A stretch of DNA of 64,000 nucleotides from Alkalinema sp. FACHB-956 (GCF_014697025.1 NZ_JACJRC010000013.1:1-64000), one strand, 5' to 3'. Shown: positions 1 through 7,674, numbered from the stretch's first letter. Program-made: numbers and translations. The notes: generated by a model not told the origin, from the letters alone.

Positions 1-1
1 T

Positions 2-115
2 AGCATTGTGCGCCAATTAGCTTACCGTACCATTCCACAGGGCATTCGTGCACTCACCAATCAGCTCCACAAGGTCTATTCCATACTCACTCATGGCTTT
101 TCTCCCCCTAAATGA
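2..115 (+). CDS. C-terminal end of a truncated, unidentified protein
   Basis: Frame 2 is open from the window edge to a TGA at 113-115 and encodes 37 residues beginning SIVRQLAYRTIPQG and ending THGFSPPK. The mix of residues looks protein-like, and the G/C-tract repeat starts a few bases after the stop. I do not recognise the family. With so short a fragment this could also be chance open frame, because the opposite strand also holds a 25-codon ATG-started frame here. Confidence 0.35.
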   Translation, partial: SIVRQLAYRTIPQGIRALTNQLHKVYSILTHGFSPPK

Positions 116-126
116 AACCACCCTAC

Positions 127-257
127 TAGCCCCCCTTAAAAAAGGGGGAACCGGAAAAGATGTATTCAAAGTCCCCCTTTTGTAGCTCTGCTTCCCGCAG
201 GGTAGGGGGATTTAGGGGGATCGAACACGCGCGATCGACTTTTTGACCAATACTGCA
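127..257. repeat. G/C-tract dispersed repeat, copy 1 (with nested module)
   Basis: Copy 1 reads: C-run plus TTAAAAAA plus G-run, then GGAACCGGAAAAGATGTATTC, then CCCCCTTTT, then a nested module (GTAGCTCTGCTTCCCGCAG), then AGGGGGATTTAGGGGGATCG, then CGCGCGATCGA and TTGACCAATACTGC. The same blocks recur at 686-770, 776-842, 911-993 and, shortened, 2790-2841. The C-runs and G-runs can pair, so each copy could fold into a long hairpin. No transposase is linked to it. Confidence 0.8.
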
Positions 258-316
258 CGGAGAAGTTGAGGAATTTTGGGCATCCTGAATTTAGCTGGTT
301 TGCGGTGATCTAGGGT

Positions 317-763
317 ATGTCCAAATTGAGTACAACTGATTTCCATTTGCCCTATAACCCGGAGCTTGTATTTCCTGCTAAGGAAATGCGGAAGAACCCA
401 ACTCCGGCTGAAAAGAAGCTGTGGCAAGAGTTTCTACGAGATTCGGAATTTCGTTTTTTACGACAACTCCCGATCGATCACTTTATTGTCGATTTCTATT
501 GTGCCAAGTTGGGTTTAGTCATTGAGGTAGATGGGAGTGGTCATTTTACAGAGCAAGGAAAAGCCCACGACCAGGAAAGAACACAGATTTTAGAAGGATA
601 TGGATTAACAGTCGTGAGATTTACGAATGAAGAAGTTTTGAATGATTTCGAGAACGTACGCCAAACCATCACTAAAATCCTATCAAAGTCCCCCTTTTGT
701 AGCTCTGCTTCCCGAAGGGTAGGGGGATTTAGGGGGATCGAACACGCGCGATTGACGTTATGA
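317..763 (+). CDS. DUF559-family endonuclease-like protein
   Basis: This 148-residue protein belongs to the DUF559 / very-short-patch-repair-like PD-(D/E)XK fold. The core is seen at about residues 56-75: a FIVDFYC strand followed by LVIEVDGSGH, which carries the expected Asp and Glu-x-Asp residues. The N-terminal MRKNPTPAEKKLW stretch is typical of the family. Function is inferred to be a DNA endonuclease, but no substrate can be assigned. The last roughly 25 codons (from base 686) are read through a G/C-tract repeat copy (SKSPFCSSASRRVGG...), so the natural C-terminus near ITKIL has been replaced or extended by repeat sequence. The gene sits alone between repeat copies, with no methyltransferase partner in view. 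Confidence 0.8.
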   Translation: MSKLSTTDFHLPYNPELVFPAKEMRKNPTPAEKKLWQEFLRDSEFRFLRQLPIDHFIVDFYCAKLGLVIEVDGSGHFTEQGKAHDQERTQILEGYGLTVVRFTNEEVLNDFENVRQTITKILSKSPFCSSASRRVGGFRGIEHARLTL

Positions 764-770
764 CCAATAT
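686..770. repeat. G/C-tract dispersed repeat, copy 2 (with nested module)
   Basis: It has the same block order as the right half of copy 1, including the nested GTAGCTCTGCTTCCCG module (here followed by AAGGGTAG instead of CAGGGTAG), then AGGGGGATTTAGGGGGATCGAAC and a GACGTTATGACCAATA tail. It overlaps the 3' end of the DUF559 gene and supplies its last codons. Confidence 0.8.
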
Positions 771-775
771 TAACA

Positions 776-842
776 AGTCCCCCTTTTGAAGGGGGATTTA
801 GGGGGATCGAACATGCGCGATCGACGTTATGACCAATACTGC
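776..842. repeat. G/C-tract dispersed repeat, copy 3 (without nested module)
   Basis: CCCCCTTTTGAAGGGGGATTTAGGGGG followed by ATCGAACATGCGCGATCG and the GACGTTATGACCAATA tail. It lies in near-tandem with copy 2 but lacks the nested GTAGCTCTGCTTCCC module, which defines the empty form of the element. Confidence 0.8.
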
Positions 843-910
843 AATAGATACTCGACTAGCGTAAGGCTAAATGCTGGAATGCTTTGCTCATCTGCGTTGG
901 AGGGGTAGAT

Positions 911-993
911 CCCCCCTAGCCCCCCTTAAAAAAGGGGGAACCGGAAAAGATGTATTCAAAGTCCCCCTTTTTAAGGGGGATTTAGGGGGATCG
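911..993. repeat. G/C-tract dispersed repeat, copy 4 (without nested module)
   Basis: It contains the full left half seen in copy 1 (C-run, TTAAAAAA, G-run, GGAACCGGAAAAGATGTATTC) joined to CCCCCTTTTTAAGGGGGATTTAGGGGGATCGG with no nested module. A 73-codon open frame runs through it but is repeat-derived. Confidence 0.8.
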
Positions 994-1064
994 GAGCATT
1001 GTTATGTAGAAATCGTCGCAGTTACAAAAGTTGACAAATCTCTAGGACTGGCTCGTGCTACAGT

Positions 1065-2720
1065 TCACAAGTCTCTGCGCGAGAGAAGATAACACCAACC
1101 CAATGCACCTACCCCCTCCTCGTCGGCGTGTAAGTGAAGAGCACTCACATAAGCAGGTAATTCTCCGACGGGAGAATGAAGAGGATTTTTCTTGAGTTCG
1201 CTGTAGGACATGTATGATGTTGAATCTGCATTCTGCCATCCAACTTTAGCGCAAAAGTTATCCCACTCTTTCCCCATGCTCCTTGGGCTACCGCATTCAT
1301 GCCAGATTTTCTTCTGCATAGAAAATCCAAAATATCCCTTACTCGCATCCACCCAGAGTCGATCGATCATCAACAAATCTGCATAAGGAAACTTCTCTAA
1401 ATCTTCTAATTCCAGATATCTAAGCTTAGTCTGACCTGCAACTTCCAGCATGACTCGTAGAGTTTCCCGATCGGCCTCTTCCCACTTCCCTGCCTTCAAT
1501 AACTCACGCAACTTTTCATAGCTCACACCTTTTTCAGATTGCAGCGGAATTGTATCAATTGCGCTTACTGGCTCCGTGGCAGGCGTTGATGGCTCAGAAG
1601 GTTCCTGAACCTCCGGTGGTTTAGGTTTAGGCAACTCCTGAGACGACAACCGCTCGATCGTGCATTCCAAAATCTGCGCAGCATCCTCCTCAGTCAATGC
1701 TAATAAACTTCGATATTGCTCTAACCGTTTCTGTTCACGCTCTCCGAACGGATACCTATGTTGAACGGCTTTCTTTACTACTGCATAATATTTTGCTAAC
1801 TTAGATCTATATTCTCGAATTGGCTCTAAAACTTCATCTTCAATTTGTAGAGCAGTTACTATGTCTAACTTCAACTTAATCTGATATTCATCTAGGATTG
1901 GCCGACTAAAAATTTCATCAATTTCGCCCTCATCCTCCTGAACAATTCTTTCAACCTGTTTTCGGTATTGCACCAGCGGATCCCCCAGCGCCACCTTCGC
2001 AATCCGTAACTGATACCCTTCCCCCTTCGCAAAAATCTTAGGACTCATAGACGGAGCCTCTTCCTGCACCTTCCGACTCACGTACTGATGCAAGTGATCG
2101 ATCGTAATCTCATCGTTTTCTGCTGCCGCTGCTGCCCCCGTCCGCAACCCCTCCGTCAAATAATGGCCATAAACCGACAATTCCCCCCCATTCAATCGCT
2201 CAAAGGCATAATCCATTCCACTCGTCGAAGTCATCACCACCCGACCTTCCGCCCCGATCGCCGCCTCCACATCGATCGCGCCATCATCCATCGGCACCAA
2301 ATCCCCAAACGCCCCACTAAAGCAACAATTCAAAATCACAACTTGTCGCTTAGCTCGACTCGCTCCCATCCAACTGCTGACACTCTGCGCCGCGATCGCC
2401 GTCGTCGTGATCAACTTCTCCCCCACCTTCTGGGTATTCTTCATCGCAAAATGCAACCGACGATCGGCATCCTTCACCCCATGCCCCGCCAGAAATAGCA
2501 GCACAAAATCATCCTTAGCATGGCTCAAATACCACGTTTCGATCGTTGTCGCCAAGGTACTAGAATCCACATCCAAATGCATTTGCACATCATCAAAGCC
2601 ACCGATCTCTGGATTCTCCAACAACGCCTTCAACCCCTGCACATCATGGGGCGCAGACTTCAGCGGCTTAAATCCTTCTAGATACTGACCCGTCCCAATC
2701 AACAACGCCTTACGTGCCAT
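1065..2720 (-). CDS. Caspase-GUN4 fusion protein
   Basis: This is a 551-residue protein counted from the ATG at 2720. Upstream in-frame codons are read from the 2790-2841 repeat, and the MARKALLIG start matches the usual caspase beginning. Residues 1-250 form a C14 caspase (orthocaspase) domain with His80 in LFLAGHG and Cys133 in ILNCCFSG, so the dyad is intact. A helical, charged linker (about 255-395, DPLVQYRKQ...) of the kind common in cyanobacterial effector proteins follows. Residues about 398-551 are a GUN4-like domain (YEKLRELLKAGKWEEAD, then FPYADLLMIDRLW and YFGFSMQKKIW). GUN4 proper binds tetrapyrroles and activates Mg-chelatase; here it is probably a ligand or sensor domain, which is inference. 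The EACC1-like gene 159 bases upstream is probably the partner. Confidence 0.88.
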   Translation of the reverse strand: MARKALLIGTGQYLEGFKPLKSAPHDVQGLKALLENPEIGGFDDVQMHLDVDSSTLATTIETWYLSHAKDDFVLLFLAGHGVKDADRRLHFAMKNTQKVGEKLITTTAIAAQSVSSWMGASRAKRQVVILNCCFSGAFGDLVPMDDGAIDVEAAIGAEGRVVMTSTSGMDYAFERLNGGELSVYGHYLTEGLRTGAAAAAENDEITIDHLHQYVSRKVQEEAPSMSPKIFAKGEGYQLRIAKVALGDPLVQYRKQVERIVQEDEGEIDEIFSRPILDEYQIKLKLDIVTALQIEDEVLEPIREYRSKLAKYYAVVKKAVQHRYPFGEREQKRLEQYRSLLALTEEDAAQILECTIERLSSQELPKPKPPEVQEPSEPSTPATEPVSAIDTIPLQSEKGVSYEKLRELLKAGKWEEADRETLRVMLEVAGQTKLRYLELEDLEKFPYADLLMIDRLWVDASKGYFGFSMQKKIWHECGSPRSMGKEWDNFCAKVGWQNADSTSYMSYSELKKNPLHSPVGELPAYVSALHLHADEEGVGALGWCYLLSRRDL

Positions 2721-2789
2721 GACCTTACAAATAACAATTTCGATGAAGTCTCTATCAGTGTGGATCAGTTCCCTTTCTATACAGTTCAG

Positions 2790-2841
2790 TCCCCCCCTTC
2801 TTCTTGTTCCCCCTTTATTAAGGGGGGTTAGGGGGGATCCG
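2790..2841. repeat. G/C-tract dispersed repeat, copy 5 (shortened)
   Basis: A C-run, TTCTTCTTGTTCCCC, CTTTATTAAGG and GGGGTTAGGGGGGATCC lie between the EACC1-like gene and the caspase-GUN4 gene on the leftward transcript. It lacks the nested module and the CGCGCGATCG tail. The inverted C- and G-runs could form a hairpin inside the putative operon. Confidence 0.7.
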
Positions 2842-2879
2842 CCCACTTCGCAATCCACGCAATGATTCTGATTAACTTT

Positions 2880-3272
2880 CTATTTCGTTTGAATTAACTG
2901 CACCGTAAATGAATCCAGTTCTCTAATAGCCGCTATTTGTTGCTCTAGCTGTTCCTGCGTACGATATTCCAAATTAAATTCTCGATCGCCATTCTTATAA
3001 CTCAGCTTCAACACCGTATTCGGGCGCAAATTCCATAACCACTTCATCACCGCCAAAAGATTCGTCGCATTCACCTCCGCCTTCAAAATCCCTAACAAAA
3101 ACGCTGCTGCCCCAGACATCGCCCCTTCCGGCACATCCTCTTCCCGTGCCAGCCCAGCCTCCTCCGCCAAATCCTCCCGCAACTCTTCCGCCAGCCGCAG
3201 CGCATACGCTTCCATTTCTTCCGGTTCCAAATCCAAGCCAGCTTGATTCAAATCAATCAATACCTGCGCCAT
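2880..3272 (-). CDS. EACC1-like effector-associated protein
   Basis: About 130 residues from the ATG at 3272; an in-frame ATG also exists at 3302. I prefer 3272 because GGAG lies 9 bases upstream and a TATAAT at 3317-3312 is too close to 3302 to leave a leader. The protein has an acidic helical first half (LEPEEMEAYALRLAEELRE), a Gly/Ala-rich helix (MSGAAAFLLGILKAEV) and a C-terminal strand-rich segment ending LDSFTVQLIQTK. This layout matches, by my reading, the effector-associated constant component 1 family, small proteins repeatedly found next to caspase- or trypsin-like effectors in predicted conflict systems. The role is probably to recognise a trigger and engage the caspase encoded just downstream. 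Confidence 0.6.
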   Translation of the reverse strand: MAQVLIDLNQAGLDLEPEEMEAYALRLAEELREDLAEEAGLAREEDVPEGAMSGAAAFLLGILKAEVNATNLLAVMKWLWNLRPNTVLKLSYKNGDREFNLEYRTQEQLEQQIAAIRELDSFTVQLIQTK

Positions 3273-3311
3273 GCCAAAGCTCTCCAAGCCACTGCCTAAC
3301 ATTTTTGTCCG

Positions 3312-3317
3312 ATTATA
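3312..3317 (-). promoter_or_regulatory. Possible -10 box for the EACC1-caspase transcript
   Basis: A perfect TATAAT on the minus strand, 40 bases upstream of the preferred ATG. No convincing TTGACA is seen at the usual distance, so this is a weak call. The rightward CHASE2 cyclase gene starts at 3433, so the 3273-3432 interval would serve divergent transcription. Confidence 0.35.
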
Positions 3318-3432
3318 CTCTCACCTCCCCACTAATCCGGGAGACTTACCCCCACCCTCCTCTCCCCCTCCTTGCACAAACCGGATTCTCCCTGGGCATC
3401 TTGTAAAGAACAGTAAAACACCTTCAAACTCC

Positions 3433-5778
3433 ATGGGGAAATCACTACGCAAAGCAACCTGGCAATGGCGCGGCCTCCTACTCATCATCCCCGCCGTCAC
3501 CGCAAGCGTACTCGGACTACGCCTCTCCGGCAGACTCCAACCCCTAGAACTCATGTTCTACGACCAATTCATGCGCCTCCGCCCCGCCGAAACCCCCGAC
3601 CCCCGCATCCTCATCATCGGCATCACCGAAGCCGACCTCGCCCAAAAAGGCTGGCCCATCTCCGACTGCACCCTCGCCCGATCGCTCACCCAACTCAAAA
3701 CCCTCCAACCCACCGCGATCGGCCTCGACCTCTACCGCAACCTCCGCCAAAACTCCAGCCTTAGTAAATACCGCGACCCCTGCAAAGGCCAAGGCTACCA
3801 ACAACTCCAAAAACTCTTCGCCACCACCCCCAACCTCATCGGCATCGAAAAAGTCGGCAACGATCGCACCAGCGAACCCATCCCACCCCCCGAAACCCTC
3901 GCCAACCACAACCAAATCGCCGCCAACGACGTTCTCCTCGACCCCGACGGGCGCATCCGCCGTGGCCTCCTCTACCTCTACCCCGAAAACCGCGACGGCA
4001 TCGAAGGACTCGCCACCCGCCTCGCCACCCACTACCTCACCAGCCAAAACCTCACCCCCGACCCCAACGCCGAAATCCTCACCTTCAACACCCTCCCCCC
4101 CACCGTCTTCCCACCCCTCGAAGCCGACGACGGCAGCTACCAAAACATCGACGCCCAAGGCTACCAAATCCTAATTAACTATCGCGGCAAAGCCCAAAAC
4201 TTCGATCGCGCCTCCCTCACCGAACTGCTCAACGGCCAACTCACCCCCGATCGCGTCCAAGGCCGCATCGTCCTGATCGGAGCCGTCGCCTCCAGCCTCA
4301 ACGATAGCTTCATGACCCCTTACGACAGCGGCTTTGCCGAATCCGCCGTCAAAACCCCCGGTGTCGAAATCCACGCCCACCTCACCAGCCAACTCCTCAG
4401 CACCGTCCTCGATCGGCGATCGGGCATCCACTTCTGGCCCGACTGGCTAGAAACCCTCTGGATCATTGCCTGGATCAGCCTCGGCGCAATCCTCACCTGG
4501 TACTGGCGCTACACCAAACCCCGCCAAGCCCCCGTCCGCATTTTCGTGCTCGTCGGCCTCGGTTGCAGCCTTATCCTAGGAAGTTACTGGGCCTTTTGCC
4601 TCGGCTGGTGGGTGCCCGTCCTGCCCAGCGGCCTGGGCTACACCATCGCCATCCTCGTCATCACCAGCTACCTCGCCCGCCGCGCCGCCGACATCCGCAA
4701 AACCTTTGGCCGCTACCTCACCGACGAAGTCGTCACCCAACTCCTGGAAACCCCCGAAGGCTTGAAACTCGGCGGAGAACGGCGACAAATCACCCTGCTC
4801 ATGGCTGACCTGCGCGGCTTTTCCGCTGCCGCCGAACAGCAACCCCCCGAAAACGTCCTCGCCTTCCTGAACCGCTACCTGGAATGCATGACCGATGTCA
4901 TCACCCGCTACCAAGGCACGATCGATGAATTCATGGGCGACGGCATTTTAGTCATGTTTGGTGCCCCCACCCAGCGCCCCGACGATGCCGATCGGGCCAT
5001 TGCCTGTGCGATCGCCATGCAACAAGCGATCGCGCAAGTCAACCAATTCAGCCATCTCATCGGCCTCAATCAAGTGGAAATGGGCATCGGCATCACCACC
5101 GGCGAAGTCGTCGTCGGCAACATCGGCTCCGCCAAACGCGCCAAATACGGCGTCGTCGGCAGTCACATCAACCTGACCGCCCGCATCGAATCCCAAACCG
5201 TCGGCGGCCAAATCCTGATCTCCGAAGCCACCCGTGCCCTGGTTGTCCCCCAACTCAGCCTCGGCCAACAATTGCAGATCCACACCAAAGGCTTCTCCCA
5301 ACCCGTCACCCTCCACGAAGTCCTGGGCATTGGTGCCCCCTACCACCTGCAACTGGAAAATACCTTAGAACCCCCGATCGCCCTGCCCCAGCCGATCGCC
5401 GTGGAATACATGGTGCTGGATGGAAAAGCGATCGAAGAAACCGCCAGTTCTGCCGAAATCCTCGCCCTCTCTGACCACGAGATCGATCTTTACAGTGAGC
5501 GATCGCTGGAACCCTTACTAAACCTGAAGCTGAACCTACTGACCCCCGATCGCAGCGCCGACTTCTACGCCAAAGTCCAAGGCGCGATCGGCCCCCACAC
5601 CTATCGCCTGCGCTTGACCTTCCTGCCCCCCGCCGTCGAAACGCTGCTGACCGCCACACCCACCCGCCAGAGTTCCGCGCCTAATCCCGCAGATAGTCAA
5701 TCCACTGCTCCACCACCGAGGGCGAACCGTACCACAGCCCCGCACTCTTGGGCGCATGACGCACGCCCTCCAGCGTAA
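3433..5778 (+). CDS. CHASE2-domain adenylate/guanylate cyclase
   Basis: A membrane class III nucleotidyl cyclase of 781 residues from the ATG at 3433. A TM helix at about 12-31 is followed by an extracytoplasmic CHASE2 sensor (about 35-330), three closely spaced TM helices (about 338-358, 367-388, 392-415) and a catalytic domain from about 450. Metal-binding aspartates are visible: Asp459 in LLMADLRGF and Asp503 in FMGDGILVMFG. After the cyclase there is a PilZ-like or unassigned beta-rich segment (about 640-740). The product is probably cAMP made in response to an external signal. The last roughly 33 codons run into the convergent lipase gene and encode a Ser/Thr/Pro/Arg tail that looks non-native. 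Codons in the first 1.3 kb end almost always in C, unlike the neighbours. Confidence 0.9.
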   Translation: MGKSLRKATWQWRGLLLIIPAVTASVLGLRLSGRLQPLELMFYDQFMRLRPAETPDPRILIIGITEADLAQKGWPISDCTLARSLTQLKTLQPTAIGLDLYRNLRQNSSLSKYRDPCKGQGYQQLQKLFATTPNLIGIEKVGNDRTSEPIPPPETLANHNQIAANDVLLDPDGRIRRGLLYLYPENRDGIEGLATRLATHYLTSQNLTPDPNAEILTFNTLPPTVFPPLEADDGSYQNIDAQGYQILINYRGKAQNFDRASLTELLNGQLTPDRVQGRIVLIGAVASSLNDSFMTPYDSGFAESAVKTPGVEIHAHLTSQLLSTVLDRRSGIHFWPDWLETLWIIAWISLGAILTWYWRYTKPRQAPVRIFVLVGLGCSLILGSYWAFCLGWWVPVLPSGLGYTIAILVITSYLARRAADIRKTFGRYLTDEVVTQLLETPEGLKLGGERRQITLLMADLRGFSAAAEQQPPENVLAFLNRYLECMTDVITRYQGTIDEFMGDGILVMFGAPTQRPDDADRAIACAIAMQQAIAQVNQFSHLIGLNQVEMGIGITTGEVVVGNIGSAKRAKYGVVGSHINLTARIESQTVGGQILISEATRALVVPQLSLGQQLQIHTKGFSQPVTLHEVLGIGAPYHLQLENTLEPPIALPQPIAVEYMVLDGKAIEETASSAEILALSDHEIDLYSERSLEPLLNLKLNLLTPDRSADFYAKVQGAIGPHTYRLRLTFLPPAVETLLTATPTRQSSAPNPADSQSTAPPPRANRTTAPHSWAHDARPPA

Positions 5779-6385
5779 TATTCTCCGCTCCCGCCAAGTG
5801 CGCCGACTCCACCGGCGTAATGCCATCCCCCCAACAATCTCCCCGCCCGCAGGTCAGCTCATAGCTGCTGTAGGCCAGCCATTGCCCCAACCGTTTCTCG
5901 CCATAAACCGATCGACCCGCCACACAGACATAGCGCACCGTCGGTTCAAAGGCTCCGGGATAGCTGGTATTAACAAAGTCCAAATTCTTACGAGTCCAGC
6001 GCTCCTGGCTGGTGTGGGGCGTTCCCAAGGTAATCAGGCGATGCACCCATTGGTGGGCCTGCCAGCACTGCACCGATCCCGCTGGCTCCGGGTGAATGTC
6101 GTAAGCCTTGGCCCCGAGGTAAATCCGAGCGATCCAGCCTCCCGCTGAATGGCCTACCAGATTGACTTCCGCCGTATTAAACCGCTGGCGCACGTCCTGC
6201 ACCGTCCGATCGATCTGGTCAATAATGGGGCGAATCGATCGTCCCCCCAGCGTCGGAACCCAGTCCCATTTCGTTAACGGCACCGTCACCGTGGGAATAC
6301 TAAATTGGCTGAGAAGTTGCTCAAATGCTTGGTATTCCGTCGCAGGTGCGAAATATCCTGGCACAATAACGGTGGGTAGCATCAT
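5681..6385 (-). CDS. Alpha/beta-hydrolase (lipase/esterase-like)
   Basis: A 234-residue protein with the VIVPGYF oxyanion-hole region near the N-terminus and a nucleophile elbow GHSAGG with Ser80. The acid and base residues are likely in the VESAHLAG and VRHAP region near the C-terminus. It resembles cyanobacterial and plant lipase-like proteins with a short lid. The substrate is not predictable, and no signal peptide is seen. Its 3' end overlaps the 3' end of the convergent cyclase gene by 98 bases. The C-terminus VVEQWIDYLRD looks natural, so the overlap was probably created by the cyclase gene losing its stop. Confidence 0.8.
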   Translation of the reverse strand: MMLPTVIVPGYFAPATEYQAFEQLLSQFSIPTVTVPLTKWDWVPTLGGRSIRPIIDQIDRTVQDVRQRFNTAEVNLVGHSAGGWIARIYLGAKAYDIHPEPAGSVQCWQAHQWVHRLITLGTPHTSQERWTRKNLDFVNTSYPGAFEPTVRYVCVAGRSVYGEKRLGQWLAYSSYELTCGRGDCWGDGITPVESAHLAGAENITLEGVRHAPKSAGLWYGSPSVVEQWIDYLRD

Positions 6386-6828
6386 CTCGATCGGGCGAAT
6401 TAAGGTAATGGGTTTATCGGTGATGGGATCGGCCTTAATGGCGTCAGCCCTGCCGTATCACCCACTACCGACATGCGTTCACTCTAGAAAGCCATGGTGA
6501 AGCAAGGTGCTGTATGGCAAATTGCGTCATGGCTCTCAGTCAAAAGTGGACAGTAATTGTCCTCTCTTAAATATTAGAGCAAGTTAACACAACTTTACAC
6601 CTGTTCATAATTCTGTAACGCTTAACTCTGCAACTTTTTGAGGAACTATACAGATCACCCTACTTTTCGTAGAAAGGAATCCTATAGAGGAATCCTTGCA
6701 AGGATTGGCAGTTGTTAGTTTCCCTGTTGCAGTCTCTCACAGTGTTATTTAATGATGCGGCTCTGACCTATGCAGTTCTGGTTATTGTGTTGTGAAAATC
6801 GTCTTGTTGTCTGTGGAGAGGCTACCCC
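6386..6828. other. Intergenic region upstream of cobI
   Basis: There is no convincing gene in 443 bases between the divergent lipase and cobI genes. It contains a perfect 16-base palindrome AATCCTTGCAAGGATT at 6691-6706, preceded by a direct repeat of AGGAATCCT (6676-6684 and 6689-6697). This is a possible regulator site or short hairpin. I looked for a cobalamin riboswitch signature before cobI and did not recognise one. Confidence 0.5.
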
Positions 6829-7638
6829 GTGGGATTAGGGACACTATACGGAGTTGGGGTTGGGCCCAGTGATCCCGAACTAATTACGATCAAAGGACTG
6901 CGGCGAATTGTCAAAACACCGATCGTGGCGTTTCCGGCGGGGCTGAATGGCAAGCTGGGAGTGGCCGAGGCGATCGTGCAGCCTTGGTTACACGCCCACC
7001 AGGTGCGGTTGCCGTTGCACTGTCCCTCTGTGCAGCCAGACTATGCCCAATCCGCCTATGCCCAGCCAGCCTACGCCCAGCTAGCCTCTCCGCAGCCATT
7101 CCAGGCACGACCACAGAGTCCCCTTGACACCGCCTGGAAATCCGCAGCCCAAAAGATTCTCCCCTACCTAGAAGCGGGCCAGGATGTGGTGTTCATCGCA
7201 GAGGGGGACATCAGCTTTTACAGTACGTTTACCTACCTGGCCCAGGCGATCAAAACGGCCCAACCCTTCGCCCCGATCGAAACCATTCCCGGCATTTGCT
7301 CCCCTTTGGCCGCAGCAGCGGAACTGGGACTCCCCTTGACGTTGCAAGGGCAGCGCCTTGCCGTGCTACCCACCATCGATTCGGTTGCAGAATTGGAAAC
7401 CGCCTTGAAATGGGCTGATGTGGTGGTTTTAATGAATATCAGCTCGGTCTATGCCGAGGTTTGGGATGTCCTGAAGCATCACAGCTTATTGGAACAGAGC
7501 TACGTGGTCGAACGGGCGACGGCTGCCTCCCAGCGGGTCTATGACCATTTGCAGGATTGGCCCAACCTGAAGCTCCCTTATTTTTCCTTGATGATTGTCA
7601 AAATACGGGAGAATCCGGGAGCGCGGGAGGATCGGTAG
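6829..7638 (+). CDS. cobI: Precorrin-2 C20-methyltransferase
   Basis: A SAM-dependent methyltransferase of the cobalamin corrin-ring pathway (CobI/CbiL) that methylates C-20 of precorrin-2 or its cobalt form. Residues 1-20 carry the tetrapyrrole-methylase start LYGVGVGPSDPELIT, and IAEGDISFYSTF (about 124-135) and IPGICSPLAAAAELG are the conserved SAM-binding and active-site motifs. The start is GTG at 6829, with GGAGAGG upstream. Residues about 66-97 hold an unusual Tyr-Ala-Gln/Pro-rich insert (YAQ repeated three times), which breaks the usual spacing. The gene stands alone, with no other cob gene in the window. Confidence 0.9.
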   Translation: MGLGTLYGVGVGPSDPELITIKGLRRIVKTPIVAFPAGLNGKLGVAEAIVQPWLHAHQVRLPLHCPSVQPDYAQSAYAQPAYAQLASPQPFQARPQSPLDTAWKSAAQKILPYLEAGQDVVFIAEGDISFYSTFTYLAQAIKTAQPFAPIETIPGICSPLAAAAELGLPLTLQGQRLAVLPTIDSVAELETALKWADVVVLMNISSVYAEVWDVLKHHSLLEQSYVVERATAASQRVYDHLQDWPNLKLPYFSLMIVKIRENPGAREDR

Positions 7639-7674
7639 GAGAGAGTGGGTGGATCTTGGGATCGCTCAAGGAGA

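Noticed and set aside
127-993. Insertion sequence with transposase
   Set aside because: The repeats have no linked transposase gene; their blocks look like non-autonomous dispersed elements.
871-1092. 73-codon frame through repeat copy 4
   Set aside because: Most of it is G/C-tract repeat (SPLAPLKKGGTGKD...), and it overlaps the end of the caspase-GUN4 gene on the other strand.
3544-4167. 207-codon minus-strand frame inside the cyclase gene
   Set aside because: Its Gly/Val/Asp-rich composition is the mirror of the C-ending codons of the real gene.
6386-6828. Cobalamin riboswitch before cobI
   Set aside because: No B12-box-like conserved core was recognised in the 443-base leader.
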